A stretch of DNA of 64,000 bases, from NCBI GenBank assembly GCA_018268855.1, contig JAFDVR010000014.1, positions 1 through 64,000 of the forward strand, given 5' to 3'. This stretch comes from Acidobacteriota bacterium. Lineage in GTDB: Bacteria > Acidobacteriota > Terriglobia > Terriglobales > Acidobacteriaceae. The first letter of the stretch is position 1. Every line of letters begins with the position of its first letter. The position numbers were made by a program, and so were the translations under genes. Shown piece by piece: positions 1-8,773 of the stretch. Under the pieces are notes generated by a model. That model was not told where the DNA came from. It made no database searches and saw only the letters and a list, made by a program, of their open reading frames with translations.

Positions 1-125
1 GAATCAAGCAGTTCCGCTCCGCCGCCACACGCTTCGACAAGCTCGCAAAATGCTTCCTCGCCATGCTCAAACTCGCCTTCATCAAAATCGCACTCAATGC
101 CGCCGATTCGTCAGACACTGCCTAG
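1..125 (+). mobile_element. C-terminal end of an IS5-type transposase (cut by window edge)
   Basis: An open frame runs from base 3 to a TAG at 123-125 and encodes 40 residues beginning IKQFRSAATRFDKLAK and ending in SSDTA. The pattern FRxxATRxDKLAxxFLAxxxLA is the usual C-terminal tail of IS5/IS427-type DDE transposases, just after the catalytic glutamate region. The rest of the gene lies outside the window, so it cannot be said whether the element is complete. I did not see a clear terminal inverted repeat in the few bases before the GH31 stop codon. The family assignment rests on this short tail only. Confidence 0.7.
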
Positions 126-138
126 CCCCTGAGGGACC

Positions 139-2910
139 CTACTCCACCTTCGCCGCACTCGCCAGTGCCGCCCGCGCACGCTCAATACGCAACGCATTGG
201 CCTGCCTGTTGCGCTCGATGTCCGCCTTCGATTTGGTCTTATAACCAACGCCCAGATCGCGTGACTTCTGCTCCTTCGCAATCTCCTCCAGAGATGTCTG
301 CGCACTCGCAATCAGGCCCGCCAACTTCTCCACCTCGGCGCGCGCATGTTCGGGGTGATAGCTGATGCGGTTGCCCGTCTGCATCGCGGCCACGAGATCG
401 TCAATCGGCCATACATCATTCATCTCCGCATAGGCCGCGCGCAGACGCGACATGCGGCCTGCAAATCCATCCAGCAGATCGTCTTTTGCCACCAGCGCAG
501 CATCGCGCTCAATCACAATCGTCGTTGCCTGCGACGTTGGCATCTCGACAGTGAGGATTGAAGTCGTCATGGTGTTGCCTTCGAATTTCCATCCCGGCTT
601 AGTCGAATAACGGTCCACCTGCGGTACCACGCGTCCATTCACATGCACGCTCGATGGAGGCCAGTCTCCCGGCAATTCGATGCGCAACGCACGGCGTGTC
701 GCCATGCCCGGATGGCTGCCGTGCGCGGCATCCACCTTCACCGTGACCGTATCGCCCGCACGCGAAGCATGGATGCCAGTCGAAGCGAATTCACCAGTCA
801 TATACTTGCGCCCGTTGCTCGAATCTTCATACAACGCATACGCAGACTTCTGTCCGTCTTCGAGCTTTTCTACGCGAAGGATGAGCGGATCGACGGCTTT
901 CTCTCCCACATGTTGCATCGCGGGCTGCATCGGCACAATCGTTCCGGGACGCATGTACACCGGCGTCTGCTCCAGCGAGAAGCTGCGCTCCAGCCGCACC
1001 GGCCCACGCAGATGTTTGCCCGTCACCTGCTCCACCCAATCGCCTTTCGGCAGCCAGATGCTCTCCTGTGCCAGGCCCGTCTTCGCAGCCACCGGATGCA
1101 CCACGGGAGCTACCAGAACGTTGTCGCCAAACAAATACTCGTTCTTTGCCTGATAGGCTTCGTTCTCTTCAGGAAAGTCGTAATAAAGCGGACGCATAAA
1201 CGCGATGCCCGTCTCATACGTGCGGTGCGCTTCGGTGTAAATGTACGGAATCCACGCCTCACGCTGCCGCATCGTCGCGGTCAGCACATCGTTATACGGT
1301 TCGGGATAAGCCCAGATACGCCGCTCGGCATCCGGGTTCTTCGTCGTATGCGTGCGCAGGATTGGGCTGAATGCACCGAACTGCACCCAGCGCGTATACA
1401 ACTCGGGATCGATAGCGCCGGGCATATGTCCGCCGATGTCGTGACTCCAGAAGGCGTAGCCTACATTCGCTGCGGTCGCTGTGAACCACGGCTGAAACTC
1501 CAGCGAATCCCAAACAGAGATCGTGTCGCCCGAGAAGCCGATCTGATAACGATGGCTGCCCAGTCCGCCCCAGCGATGGAAGAGCAGCGGACGCTTGCCT
1601 TCTTTTTCCTGGTCGGCAAAGTGGATGTAATTGAGCCAAAAGGTGGGATTCACACCTTTTACAGCCGTATTGTGTTCCTGCTGCCAGTCAAGCCACCAGA
1701 AGTCGACGCCCTGCTTCTCCAGCGGATGATGCAGGATGTCGAAGTAGTTCTTCACGAACTTGCGGTCGGTCACCTGGAACGGAACATACTTGCCCGCAGC
1801 CGGATCCTGTCCCATGGCGCGCGCCATCGCGGGATACGCTTCTTCAAACGGCTGCACACCCGATGCGGGATGCAGGTTCATCGTGATCTTCAAACCCCGA
1901 TCGTGCAGGTTGTGCAGAAACGCTTCCGGCTCAGGAAACAGATTGCGGTTCCACGTATATCCGCTCCAGCCTTTGCGATGGCCCGACTGGTCCTGCTCAT
2001 TCCCACGAAACGCAAGGTGCCAGTCCATGTCGATCACCAGCACATCGAGCGGAATGTTGCGCGAGCGGAAGCCCTTCACCAGTTCGTCGAGTTCCTGATC
2101 GCTGTACGCCCAATAGCGCGACCACCAGATACCGAAGGCGAATCGCGGCGGCAGCGGAATGCGTCCGGCAACCTTTACGTAATCGCTCAATGCCTTGCGA
2201 TAGTCGTGTCCATAACCGAAAAAGTACCAGTCCTGCCGGTCGCCCGCAGGACGCTGCATCACCCACGGCTGCGCGCTCGCTTCGCCTTTCGCGAAGGAGA
2301 AGTCATCCGAATCAAAGAGAGGACGCTCCGTGTCATCCACCAGCGCCCATCCATCACGCGAGATAAGCCCCTGTTCCAGCTTGATGTTCGATCCCTTCAC
2401 CCGATCGAGCGTGCGCGCTGTACCGAGAAGATTCCCGCCGTCCTTATCGCCGGGATGCCACTGCACGTCCCTTCCATTCAGCTTGAGCGAGATAGAGAGA
2501 TTCTTTGCATCGAAATGCGGTGTCTCGCCGTTCGGCGGAAAGGTGTAGACGAGATGCAGCGCAGCCGTATCCACGGTGAGCGTCTTGCCGTCTGCTGTTT
2601 GTGTGAGATGGTGCTGAAACTGCGGAACAGGCAGATGGCGGTTCAACACAGTGAACGAAGCATGGTCTTCAAATTTGCCATCGGCAGCCCACTCCAGGCG
2701 AAGAAGCTCCGGCGTAAGCACGGTGATGCGCACGTTGCCCTGCACCACCGTCGCTGCCGGCGCGGCCACCGGATCGTACTTCTGCGGCGCTTCCGCGGCG
2801 GCTGCTTTATGGGCGGCAGCAGGTTTGTGCGCGCTCTGCGCAAAGGCAATGCTGCACACACTCAGGAGGGCGATCGCGGCTACGCACGGTCCGGTTTGCT
2901 TGTTCATCAT
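139..2910 (-). CDS. Secreted GH31 family glycoside hydrolase (alpha-glucosidase/alpha-xylosidase type)
   Basis: The 923-residue product starts MMNKQTGPCVAAIALL and has a Sec signal peptide ending near AFA-QS at residue 25. An N-terminal beta-sandwich (about 50-270) precedes the GH31 TIM barrel (about 280-640), which begins FAFGIWWSRYWAYSDQE. The nucleophile is D408 in WWLDWQQ and the likely acid/base is D462 in SGDTISVW; HDIGGHMPG and RWVQFGAFSPILRTH are also family landmarks. C-terminal beta domains (DUF5110-like) and a helical tail follow. The family hydrolyses terminal alpha-glucosides or alpha-xylosides with retention; the substrate cannot be read from the sequence. The ATG at 2910 was chosen over a TTG at 2931 because it sits directly before the signal peptide. 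The gene is monocistronic as far as can be seen. Confidence 0.93.
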   Translation of the reverse strand: MMNKQTGPCVAAIALLSVCSIAFAQSAHKPAAAHKAAAAEAPQKYDPVAAPAATVVQGNVRITVLTPELLRLEWAADGKFEDHASFTVLNRHLPVPQFQHHLTQTADGKTLTVDTAALHLVYTFPPNGETPHFDAKNLSISLKLNGRDVQWHPGDKDGGNLLGTARTLDRVKGSNIKLEQGLISRDGWALVDDTERPLFDSDDFSFAKGEASAQPWVMQRPAGDRQDWYFFGYGHDYRKALSDYVKVAGRIPLPPRFAFGIWWSRYWAYSDQELDELVKGFRSRNIPLDVLVIDMDWHLAFRGNEQDQSGHRKGWSGYTWNRNLFPEPEAFLHNLHDRGLKITMNLHPASGVQPFEEAYPAMARAMGQDPAAGKYVPFQVTDRKFVKNYFDILHHPLEKQGVDFWWLDWQQEHNTAVKGVNPTFWLNYIHFADQEKEGKRPLLFHRWGGLGSHRYQIGFSGDTISVWDSLEFQPWFTATAANVGYAFWSHDIGGHMPGAIDPELYTRWVQFGAFSPILRTHTTKNPDAERRIWAYPEPYNDVLTATMRQREAWIPYIYTEAHRTYETGIAFMRPLYYDFPEENEAYQAKNEYLFGDNVLVAPVVHPVAAKTGLAQESIWLPKGDWVEQVTGKHLRGPVRLERSFSLEQTPVYMRPGTIVPMQPAMQHVGEKAVDPLILRVEKLEDGQKSAYALYEDSSNGRKYMTGEFASTGIHASRAGDTVTVKVDAAHGSHPGMATRRALRIELPGDWPPSSVHVNGRVVPQVDRYSTKPGWKFEGNTMTTSILTVEMPTSQATTIVIERDAALVAKDDLLDGFAGRMSRLRAAYAEMNDVWPIDDLVAAMQTGNRISYHPEHARAEVEKLAGLIASAQTSLEEIAKEQKSRDLGVGYKTKSKADIERNRQANALRIERARAALASAAKVE

Positions 2911-3020
2911 TCGAGCGAAAAGTCCTTCCAAAAACAGTGATTTGGCGATTTATTTGGCCTAAAAGTTGTACTCGGAGATCGGCGTTCATCTTACAAGACA
3001 GCATCCAGAACTCGCCTGTT

Positions 3021-3884
3021 TTATGCGTGTCCCGACTTCATGTTCATCAGCATCAGCGACCGCTGCGCGAAGGGCGAGTACACCAGCAGGGCGGTACATG
3101 CCAGCGCCACGCCCACGTTGATGTGGTTCATCAGCAGAAACGGCGATAGTGCCCAGAGAAGGTCCACGACGAGCAGCAACGGCCACAGCTTGCGGTACTT
3201 CTCTGCAAATGCAGGCGCGCGGAAGAGCATGGCCGTAACCAGAAAGGCGCGCACCGGAATCAATACGGCTGCACTCACGATCACCATGGCAAGCAGCGCA
3301 GAACCACGTTCGTAAGCCGATAGCAGATCGCCGATTTCACCGAGGTTCGCAAGCGCAGCGACATAGAAGGCGACATACATCAGTTGCAAAAGGATGAAGA
3401 GTGTCTTGACTACACGATGTGGCGCGTCAGGGAGCTCGTCGGATGTAGCAAGGATGCCGTTGGAGAAAGGATTCGAAGACGCAGGCGGTTCTATTGGGGA
3501 ACCTGCTGCCGCAGGCGCGGCCTCTTCCATGGAAGGGGCGAATGCAGCATCGGAGATGCGCTCTACCGGAGCGATGAAGCGATAGCCTCGCCGCGCCAGT
3601 GTCTCAATAAACTGCGGGTTGCTGGCCTTGTCGCCGAGCGCTTCGCGGATGCGGTTCACGGCGGAGTTCACACCATGCTCGTAGTCCACAAAGGTGCCTT
3701 CGGGCCAGAGGCGCTGTGAGATGTCTTCGCGCGTCAGCAACTCGCCCGGACGCTCCAGCAGCATGGCCAGAACCTGGAACGGCTGCGCGTGCAGCTTGAC
3801 CCGGATGCCCTTGCGGCGCAGCTCGCCCGTGGCCGGGTCGGCCTCAAAGACTCCAAAGCGGTAGCGCGCGGACTGCTCTGCCAT
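3021..3884 (-). CDS. Winged-helix (PhoB/CadC-type) regulator with C-terminal membrane helices
   Basis: The 287-residue protein starts MAEQSARYRFGVFEAD. Residues 7-105 form a Trans_reg_C winged helix (GELLTREDISQRLWPEG, VNRIREALGDKASNPQ, ETLARRGYRF), the DNA-binding type found in OmpR/PhoB and CadC. There is no receiver domain. After an Ala/Pro-rich linker come about four hydrophobic segments (from VVKTLFILLQLMYVAFYV onward), so the protein is probably membrane-anchored with its DNA-binding head in the cytoplasm. Such proteins are abundant in Acidobacteriota, usually with TPR or WD40 tails; the membrane-only tail is a shorter variant. Upstream in-frame starts exist, but ATG 3884 begins the conserved domain. 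The signal sensed and the target genes are unknown. Confidence 0.85.
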   Translation of the reverse strand: MAEQSARYRFGVFEADPATGELRRKGIRVKLHAQPFQVLAMLLERPGELLTREDISQRLWPEGTFVDYEHGVNSAVNRIREALGDKASNPQFIETLARRGYRFIAPVERISDAAFAPSMEEAAPAAAGSPIEPPASSNPFSNGILATSDELPDAPHRVVKTLFILLQLMYVAFYVAALANLGEIGDLLSAYERGSALLAMVIVSAAVLIPVRAFLVTAMLFRAPAFAEKYRKLWPLLLVVDLLWALSPFLLMNHINVGVALACTALLVYSPFAQRSLMLMNMKSGHA

Positions 3885-4050
3885 GACTGCTTGAGTGTAT
3901 CGAACGAGACACAAATCTCGTCGTTGCATCCGTTTGAGATGTACAGGTAAATCGCTCATGCATAAAGACTTTTTGCGTGAGAAACGTTCCGGATACAAGC
4001 GAGGTGCGATTGCATTGCTTTCCGTCTGCTGGAAGCGTCAGATTCTGCAC

Positions 4051-4863
4051 ATGAGAACTCGAACGGAACAGACATGCCGCTTCTCACTTGGACTTGCCAT
4101 GCTTCTGGTCACGCTTCCTGGAGCGAAGAGCATGGTCGCGCAGGCACCGGCAGCGGCGAATGCTGCTTTCCATACATACGCGCAAAAAGTAGAGGGCCGG
4201 CTTGCGGAACAACACCGCTCAGCGAACTCATTTATGGGAATAAATGCGGAAAAAGCTGCGCGTTTGCGGAATGGTGAGGTGATGATCGAACAGCTCAAGT
4301 CCTCGTCTACACCTGATCCGGATGGGGCGATGCTGCACCACTGGCGCGGAACGGCCTTTGCGGCTGGAGCGACGGCGGCGGATTTTGAACGCTTAATGAA
4401 GGATTTTCGCGCGTATCCGCAGGTATATGCGCCGCAAGTGATGCAGGCAAAGGTGCTTGCGGAACATGGGGACCACTTGCAGGTGCGGATGCGCGTGAAG
4501 CAGCAGCATGTGATCACTGTAGTGATGGATATGACGTACGACATCCAGTTTGCGCGATTGGATGCAAAGCATGGATATAGCGTGTCGCGAAGTACGAAGA
4601 TTGCGGAGATCCAGTCGCCCGGTGCGCGGAATGAGCGCGTTCTGCAAGAGGATGAGGAGCATGGATTCTTGTGGCGTTTGAATACGTATTGGACGTACGA
4701 AGAGCGCGATAACGGGCTTTATATGCAAATTGAGTCGGTTTCGTTGACGCGGTCGATTCCGACGGGCCTTGGGTGGGCGGTGAGGCCGTTCATCGAAATT
4801 GTTCCACGTGGAACATTGGAGTTCACCTTGCGGTCGACGCAGTCTGCGTTAGCTAAAAAATAA
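4051..4863 (+). CDS. Secreted protein of unknown function, SRPBCC/START-like
   Basis: The 270-residue product begins MRTRTEQTCRFSLGLAML and has a signal peptide ending near MVAQA (about residue 32). The mature part has the alternating pattern of a lipid/ligand-binding SRPBCC fold: FERLMKDFRAYPQVYAPQV, a run of strands, then FLWRLNTYWTYEERDNGLYMQ and a final helix. That fold assignment is my inference from layout, with no diagnostic motif. Longer in-frame starts upstream (from 3895) overlap the divergent regulator gene and would place the signal peptide internally, so 4051 is preferred. The gene stops 32 bases before a CDP-alcohol phosphatidyltransferase gene on the same strand, so the two may be co-transcribed. 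Confidence 0.7.
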   Translation: MRTRTEQTCRFSLGLAMLLVTLPGAKSMVAQAPAAANAAFHTYAQKVEGRLAEQHRSANSFMGINAEKAARLRNGEVMIEQLKSSSTPDPDGAMLHHWRGTAFAAGATAADFERLMKDFRAYPQVYAPQVMQAKVLAEHGDHLQVRMRVKQQHVITVVMDMTYDIQFARLDAKHGYSVSRSTKIAEIQSPGARNERVLQEDEEHGFLWRLNTYWTYEERDNGLYMQIESVSLTRSIPTGLGWAVRPFIEIVPRGTLEFTLRSTQSALAKK

Positions 4864-4895
4864 AGCGTCAAAAATAAGCAAATAAGAGGTGATTT

Positions 4896-5594
4896 GTGAG
4901 CTTTTCGACTGTTTCCACGACAAAGTCTTCGGGTTTTGTTCCGGCGTCCCGCATTCATCGGTCCCTGACCGCTTCGATAGAGAAATCATTTCTAATCTGG
5001 ATGGCGGAGCGGGCCCCGCGATGGGTCACTTCCGACCGGCTGACCGTGCTGGGGTTCAGCGCGCAGATCGGGGCTGGCCTCTGCTATGCGATGACACGGT
5101 TCCATCGCTATGCGTTATTGGGTGTGACTGTGTGCATCGTGCTGAACTGGCTGGGTGACAGTCTGGACGGCACGCTGGCGCGAGTGCGGCGACAGCAGCG
5201 GCCACGATATGGGTTTTATGTGGACCATATTGTGGACGTATTTGGGTCGATTGCGCTGATGTGCGGCCTGGGCTTCTCCGGCATGGTGCATTGGCCGGTA
5301 GCGATTGCTATGCTCCTCGGGTTCATGCTGCTGGCGAGTGAGAGTTATCTGGCTACGTACACGCTTGGGCGTTTTGAGATGTCGCAGGGACTGTTTGGGC
5401 CGACGGAGATACGGCTGTTGTTGATTGCGGGAAATCTTGCGTTGTTGCGAAGTCCTTTTGCGACGGTGTTTGGGCATCGGGTGTTGTTGTTTGATTTGGG
5501 CGGCGTGATTGCGGCCGCGTGCATGGCGGGGATGGCGGTGGTGACGACCATCAGGCATACGGCGATGTTGTATCGCGAGGAGCCGATTGCTTGA
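4896..5594 (+). CDS. CDP-alcohol phosphatidyltransferase family membrane protein
   Basis: This 232-residue integral membrane enzyme carries the complete family signature D88-x2-D91-G92-x2-A-R96-x-G106-x3-D110-x3-D114 (DSLDGTLAR and GFYVDHIVD), which binds the metal ions and the CDP-alcohol. Four to six hydrophobic segments surround it. The family moves a phosphoalcohol from a CDP carrier onto a lipid or polyol acceptor; the substrate here is not determinable. It lacks the length and order of typical PgsA or PssA. The GTG start at 4896 is supported by AGAGG at 4885-4889 with good spacing. The gene overlaps the following GtrA-like gene by four bases, so the two products probably act together in a lipid-linked or glycan pathway. 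Confidence 0.88.
   Translation: MSFSTVSTTKSSGFVPASRIHRSLTASIEKSFLIWMAERAPRWVTSDRLTVLGFSAQIGAGLCYAMTRFHRYALLGVTVCIVLNWLGDSLDGTLARVRRQQRPRYGFYVDHIVDVFGSIALMCGLGFSGMVHWPVAIAMLLGFMLLASESYLATYTLGRFEMSQGLFGPTEIRLLLIAGNLALLRSPFATVFGHRVLLFDLGGVIAAACMAGMAVVTTIRHTAMLYREEPIA
5577..5582 (+). promoter_or_regulatory. Ribosome binding site deciding a TTG start
   Basis: GAGGAG lies eight bases before TTG 5591, inside the 3' end of the upstream phosphatidyltransferase gene. It makes the TTG that overlaps the upstream TGA (as TTGA) the likely start of the GtrA-like gene. Confidence 0.65.
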
Positions 5595-6010
5595 ACACAC
5601 TTGCCCGATGGTGGAAGTTCAATGTGGTGGGCGCGGGTGGGATGGTGGTGCAGCTCGCGTCTCTGGCTGCGATGAACTGGTGGCATGGCGGACACTATTT
5701 GATTGCTTCAGGCGTTGCGGTGGAGGCTGCGGTGCTGCACAACTTTGTATGGCATCTGCGGTATACGTGGCGGGACCGAAGGGACGGATCGGGCAGGCTG
5801 GGGCAGTTGGTTCGGTTTCATCTGTCGAATGGGATGACTTCGATGGTGGGGAACCTTGGGTTGATGCGCCTGCTGGTGGGTGAGGCGCATTTGCCGGTGG
5901 TTCCGGCGAATGCGATTGCGGTGGTTTGTTGTTCGGTGGTTAATTTTTGGTTGGGGCATCGATGGGTGTTTGGGGTTCGGCGGGTTGCGCCTGAATCGTG
6001 CGGTGGATGA
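5591..6010 (+). CDS. GtrA-like small membrane protein
   Basis: The 139-residue protein has four hydrophobic helices: FNVVGAGGMVVQLASLA, a second around ASGVAVEAAVLHNFVW, a third around SMVGNLGLMRLLV and a fourth around NAIAVVCCSVVNFWLGHRW. The spacing and the FxxHxxxTW / NFxxxxxWVF landmarks (here LHNFVWHLRYTW and NFWLGHRWVF) fit the GtrA/DPMS3 family, thought to help move or use polyprenyl-linked sugars in glycan assembly. The start is a TTG whose last bases overlap the stop of the CDP-alcohol phosphatidyltransferase gene, which points to translational coupling. No glycosyltransferase lies next to it. A type C interspersed repeat begins ten bases after the stop codon. Confidence 0.82.
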   Translation: MNTLARWWKFNVVGAGGMVVQLASLAAMNWWHGGHYLIASGVAVEAAVLHNFVWHLRYTWRDRRDGSGRLGQLVRFHLSNGMTSMVGNLGLMRLLVGEAHLPVVPANAIAVVCCSVVNFWLGHRWVFGVRRVAPESCGG

Positions 6011-6019
6011 GCAATCTGG

Positions 6020-6103
6020 TTCGCGCTTTGCGCGAATGGATGTTCGCTGATGCGAACATCGGCAAAAGCAGATTCCTCGCTACGCTCGGAATGACAATTC
6101 TTT
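6020..6103 (+). repeat. Interspersed palindromic repeat, type C (copy 1)
   Basis: An 84-bp element containing two short palindromes, TTCGCGC-TTT-GCGCGAA and GTTCGC-TGAT-GCGAAC, followed by GGCAAAAGCAGATTCCTCGC and CTCGGAATGACAATTC. It closely matches 10447-10531. Stem bases are kept between copies while loop bases differ. A small open frame across it (5998-6192) is the repeat read through and is not considered a gene. Confidence 0.8.
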
Positions 6104-6205
6104 CAGCGGATTACCTGAATGACCTCACTCCGTCCGGGTCGAGAGACCGGTATCTCAAAGAAGTGGTATGCTGGCTCCCCGCTTTGAAGTGAGGTGCTAA
6201 AGGCG

Positions 6206-8572
6206 ATGTACAAGGCTCTTGTTGTGCTTGGTCTGGTGGCTGGGCTTGTTGTTTCTGTGCCTGTGAGTGCGCAGGCTTCTCATCGTACGGTTGCGCATCA
6301 GGCTGATGCTGCGCGGGCGGATGCTTCCGTTCCTGGGGACCGGTGGATGGAGATCGATCTGTACTGGTTCGATCAGGGCCATCTACAGAAGTCCGTCGAT
6401 GAGTTCTGGAACCGCTTTGCGCCGATGTATGCGGGTGTGCAGGGTGACCGTGGCCTGATCCTGAATGTGGGTTGGACGGTGGGCTACATCATGGAGTGGA
6501 GCGGCGATCTGCAGCAGCGCATCACGCTGCCGAAGGGGACGGGCCAGCAGCCGTGGGTTTCGGAGACGTCTTCTCTGGCTGGCACGACGGAGGAGAGGAA
6601 GAAGGCGTGGAAGGAACGGTTCTCGAAGCCCATCATGGTGCAGAAGATGGGTTATGGCCCATGGACGTATGGCGACCTGAAGCAGCTTGGCGAGATGCTG
6701 CGCGCGACAGGAAAGCGGCGCGGCATTGACCAGTTCAAAGTAGGCAGCCTGGTGTATGCGTGGGACAACGCGTATGGCGAAGTGGCGCCGTGGGCGACGC
6801 GGCATCCTGAAGCGTTTACGCGGATGCAGAAGGGCGCGGAGCATGTGTATGTGGGGGCGCGACGGTACTTCGATCCGGCGCTGACGCTGCATCGCGACGA
6901 TGCACGCATGGGCGGCTTGCCGCATGGGATCACCGAAGGCATGCCGGCGCATGAGGCATTTGCGGCGCAGTGGGGCAGCCTGTCGCGGACGACGGGGCTG
7001 GATGCGATTATGCTGCGCGATTCGATTGGATTTTTGATTCCGTATGTGCGGCGCGGACCGGTGGGCGATGTGATGCCGAGTCCGCAAGCGATCAAGCGCG
7101 TGACGGAGAGCGTGGAAGCTCTGGTGAAGGAGACGAAGCAGGCGAACCCGCGCGCGCTGGTGATGATGTATTCCAATGCGGCGAGCGCAATTTCAGACTG
7201 GCGCAGCAATGGATGCGACCTGGAGAAGATTGCGAAGGAAGGCTATCTCGATGTGTTTGTGGACCAGACGTGGGCCGGTGCGTGGAACGAAGTAGGCACG
7301 CGCCATGCGAACTTCTGGAATACGCCGACGCTGGGGTGGACGTATCAACTGGACTATACGCTGATGCATGGAGCGATGCTGGCGGACACGAAGGTGAAGC
7401 ACTATCCGCTGGTGGAGACGTTTGACGCATGGGAGTCGTGGGACGTGCTGCATACGGTTCCGCAGCGGCTGAGGTGGGGCATCTGGGCGTACTCGCATGC
7501 GGGCGTGAAGACGCCGCATGGATTGCGGATGCCGGAGGGCTCGTATATCTCGTGGGCGAACCAGGGCAAGCGTCTGCTGAGTGACGACGACGTTCAATTT
7601 TTGAGCGAGAACATTGGCGCGGCGGTGCGGGATGCGTATCAGACTGCCGACATTTATGGACCGACGCTGGTGTATGCGCGCAGCGCGATGCAGTGGGAGG
7701 CGGAGCATGCCACGCCTACATCGTCGATCAAGGAGTGGATCGATGAACTGGGTGCCTCGGTGGGCAAGTGGCCGGTGCCGATCCTTTCGGCCACGCGGGT
7801 GGAGTGGCTGCCGCAGATACACACTGATCTTGCGATTGTGCAGACGCCGGTGCATCTGACGGCGAGCGAGATGGCAGGAGTGAAAGCGCGCATTGCGAGT
7901 GGGAAGCCGACCGCGATCTTTGGCAGCTTTGCAGGCGGCGTGGATGCGAGTCTGCTGAAGATGGTGGGGGTTGAGAGCGCGAAGAGCACGGAGGATACTG
8001 CCTCTATCCACACGGCTACGCTGGGCGATGTGAGCGGCTTGCATACGCTGCATCTGCCGCAGAGCTTTCCTACGCTGACGCGGCTGAACCAAACAGAGTG
8101 GAACGGTAAAGCGCGTGCGGTGTACAGCATTGGTTCTTCTCCACAGCTTTTGTTGAATGCGAAACGGACGCTGGTGCTGTGGGACCCGGCCGATGCGACG
8201 ATTGGCAAGCGCGGTGTGTCTCTGCGAGAGACGTGGGGAGGGAGTGCTGCTCCGTATGCTGCTACCGCAGCGGCGCTGAATGCTTTGTTGATGCAAGCGC
8301 ACGTTCTTCACGCTGAGTCCATTGACATGGACCAGACGGGCGCTGTGGGTGCGTGGCGTAGCGATGGCAGGCTGCATATGCTGTTTGGCAATGTGGAGGA
8401 AGGATTGCGCGATGATGCGGACCGCAGCCGTCACTTTACGATGCAGTTGCCTGCGGGGTGGCGTGCGGTATGGAAGCCGGTGTGGAAGGAGAACCCCGGG
8501 GCGCAGGTGTCGGGTGGATGGATGAAGGTGGATTTGGGGGCGGATGCTTCTTTGTTGATGGAGGGACGTTGA
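6206..8572 (+). CDS. Large secreted protein of unknown family, possible glycoside hydrolase
   Basis: The 788-residue product begins MYKALVVLGLVAGLVVSV with a signal peptide ending at VSAQA (about residue 24). I do not recognise a named family. Roughly residues 30-460 have the look of an aromatic-rich (beta/alpha) barrel: IDLYWFDQGHLQKSVDEFW, LILNVGWTVGY, LDAIMLRDSIGF, LDVFVDQTWAGAWNEVG, FDAWESWDVL. Residues about 500-690 resemble a GATase/flavodoxin-like layer (DLAIVQTPVHLT, GKPTAIFGSFAGG), an arrangement seen in GH42-type beta-galactosidases, and the end is a small beta domain. ATG 6206 is used, with GAGG at 6191-6194; a GTG at 6194 is less likely. The gene is followed by repeats and a sulfatase gene on the same strand, suggesting a glycan role by context only. 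Confidence 0.75.
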   Translation: MYKALVVLGLVAGLVVSVPVSAQASHRTVAHQADAARADASVPGDRWMEIDLYWFDQGHLQKSVDEFWNRFAPMYAGVQGDRGLILNVGWTVGYIMEWSGDLQQRITLPKGTGQQPWVSETSSLAGTTEERKKAWKERFSKPIMVQKMGYGPWTYGDLKQLGEMLRATGKRRGIDQFKVGSLVYAWDNAYGEVAPWATRHPEAFTRMQKGAEHVYVGARRYFDPALTLHRDDARMGGLPHGITEGMPAHEAFAAQWGSLSRTTGLDAIMLRDSIGFLIPYVRRGPVGDVMPSPQAIKRVTESVEALVKETKQANPRALVMMYSNAASAISDWRSNGCDLEKIAKEGYLDVFVDQTWAGAWNEVGTRHANFWNTPTLGWTYQLDYTLMHGAMLADTKVKHYPLVETFDAWESWDVLHTVPQRLRWGIWAYSHAGVKTPHGLRMPEGSYISWANQGKRLLSDDDVQFLSENIGAAVRDAYQTADIYGPTLVYARSAMQWEAEHATPTSSIKEWIDELGASVGKWPVPILSATRVEWLPQIHTDLAIVQTPVHLTASEMAGVKARIASGKPTAIFGSFAGGVDASLLKMVGVESAKSTEDTASIHTATLGDVSGLHTLHLPQSFPTLTRLNQTEWNGKARAVYSIGSSPQLLLNAKRTLVLWDPADATIGKRGVSLRETWGGSAAPYAATAAALNALLMQAHVLHAESIDMDQTGAVGAWRSDGRLHMLFGNVEEGLRDDADRSRHFTMQLPAGWRAVWKPVWKENPGAQVSGGWMKVDLGADASLLMEGR

Positions 8573-8580
8573 TGCGTCCG

Positions 8581-8740
8581 GTCCCTCAGGGGCTAAAGCC
8601 CCGTTCTTTGTGAGGTCTTAATGGCTGGGCTAAAGCCCAGCCCCTTCAAAGATATTTCGATGTGTGATGTTGTTGCCTCAGTGGAGCAATGGCTTGGCGA
8701 AAGAATACAGAGATTCTTCGCTGCGCTCAGAATGACGGTC
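8581..8740 (+). repeat. Interspersed repeat, type B (copy 1, full length)
   Basis: It opens with CCCTCAGGGGCTAAAGCCCC, continues to the perfect palindrome GGCTGGGCTAAAGCCCAGCC (8622-8641) followed by CCTTCAAAGATATTTCG, and closes with GAATACAGAGATTCTTCGC and CTCAGAATGACGGT. The same order recurs at 16573-16740 and 18771-19012. The gap 8573-8773 otherwise holds only the ribosome binding site of the sulfatase gene. Confidence 0.8.
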
Positions 8741-8773
8741 CTGAAAGTAATCGAAGGCAAGTGAGGTGGAGAG

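Noticed and set aside
643..2940. A 765-codon open frame on the + strand
   Set aside because: It is antisense to the GH31 gene, which has a signal peptide and all catalytic motifs. The + product is Arg/His-rich with no domain, as expected from a GC-rich shadow frame.
5998..6192. Small frame after the GtrA-like gene
   Set aside because: It reads through a type C repeat that occurs elsewhere without keeping the frame.
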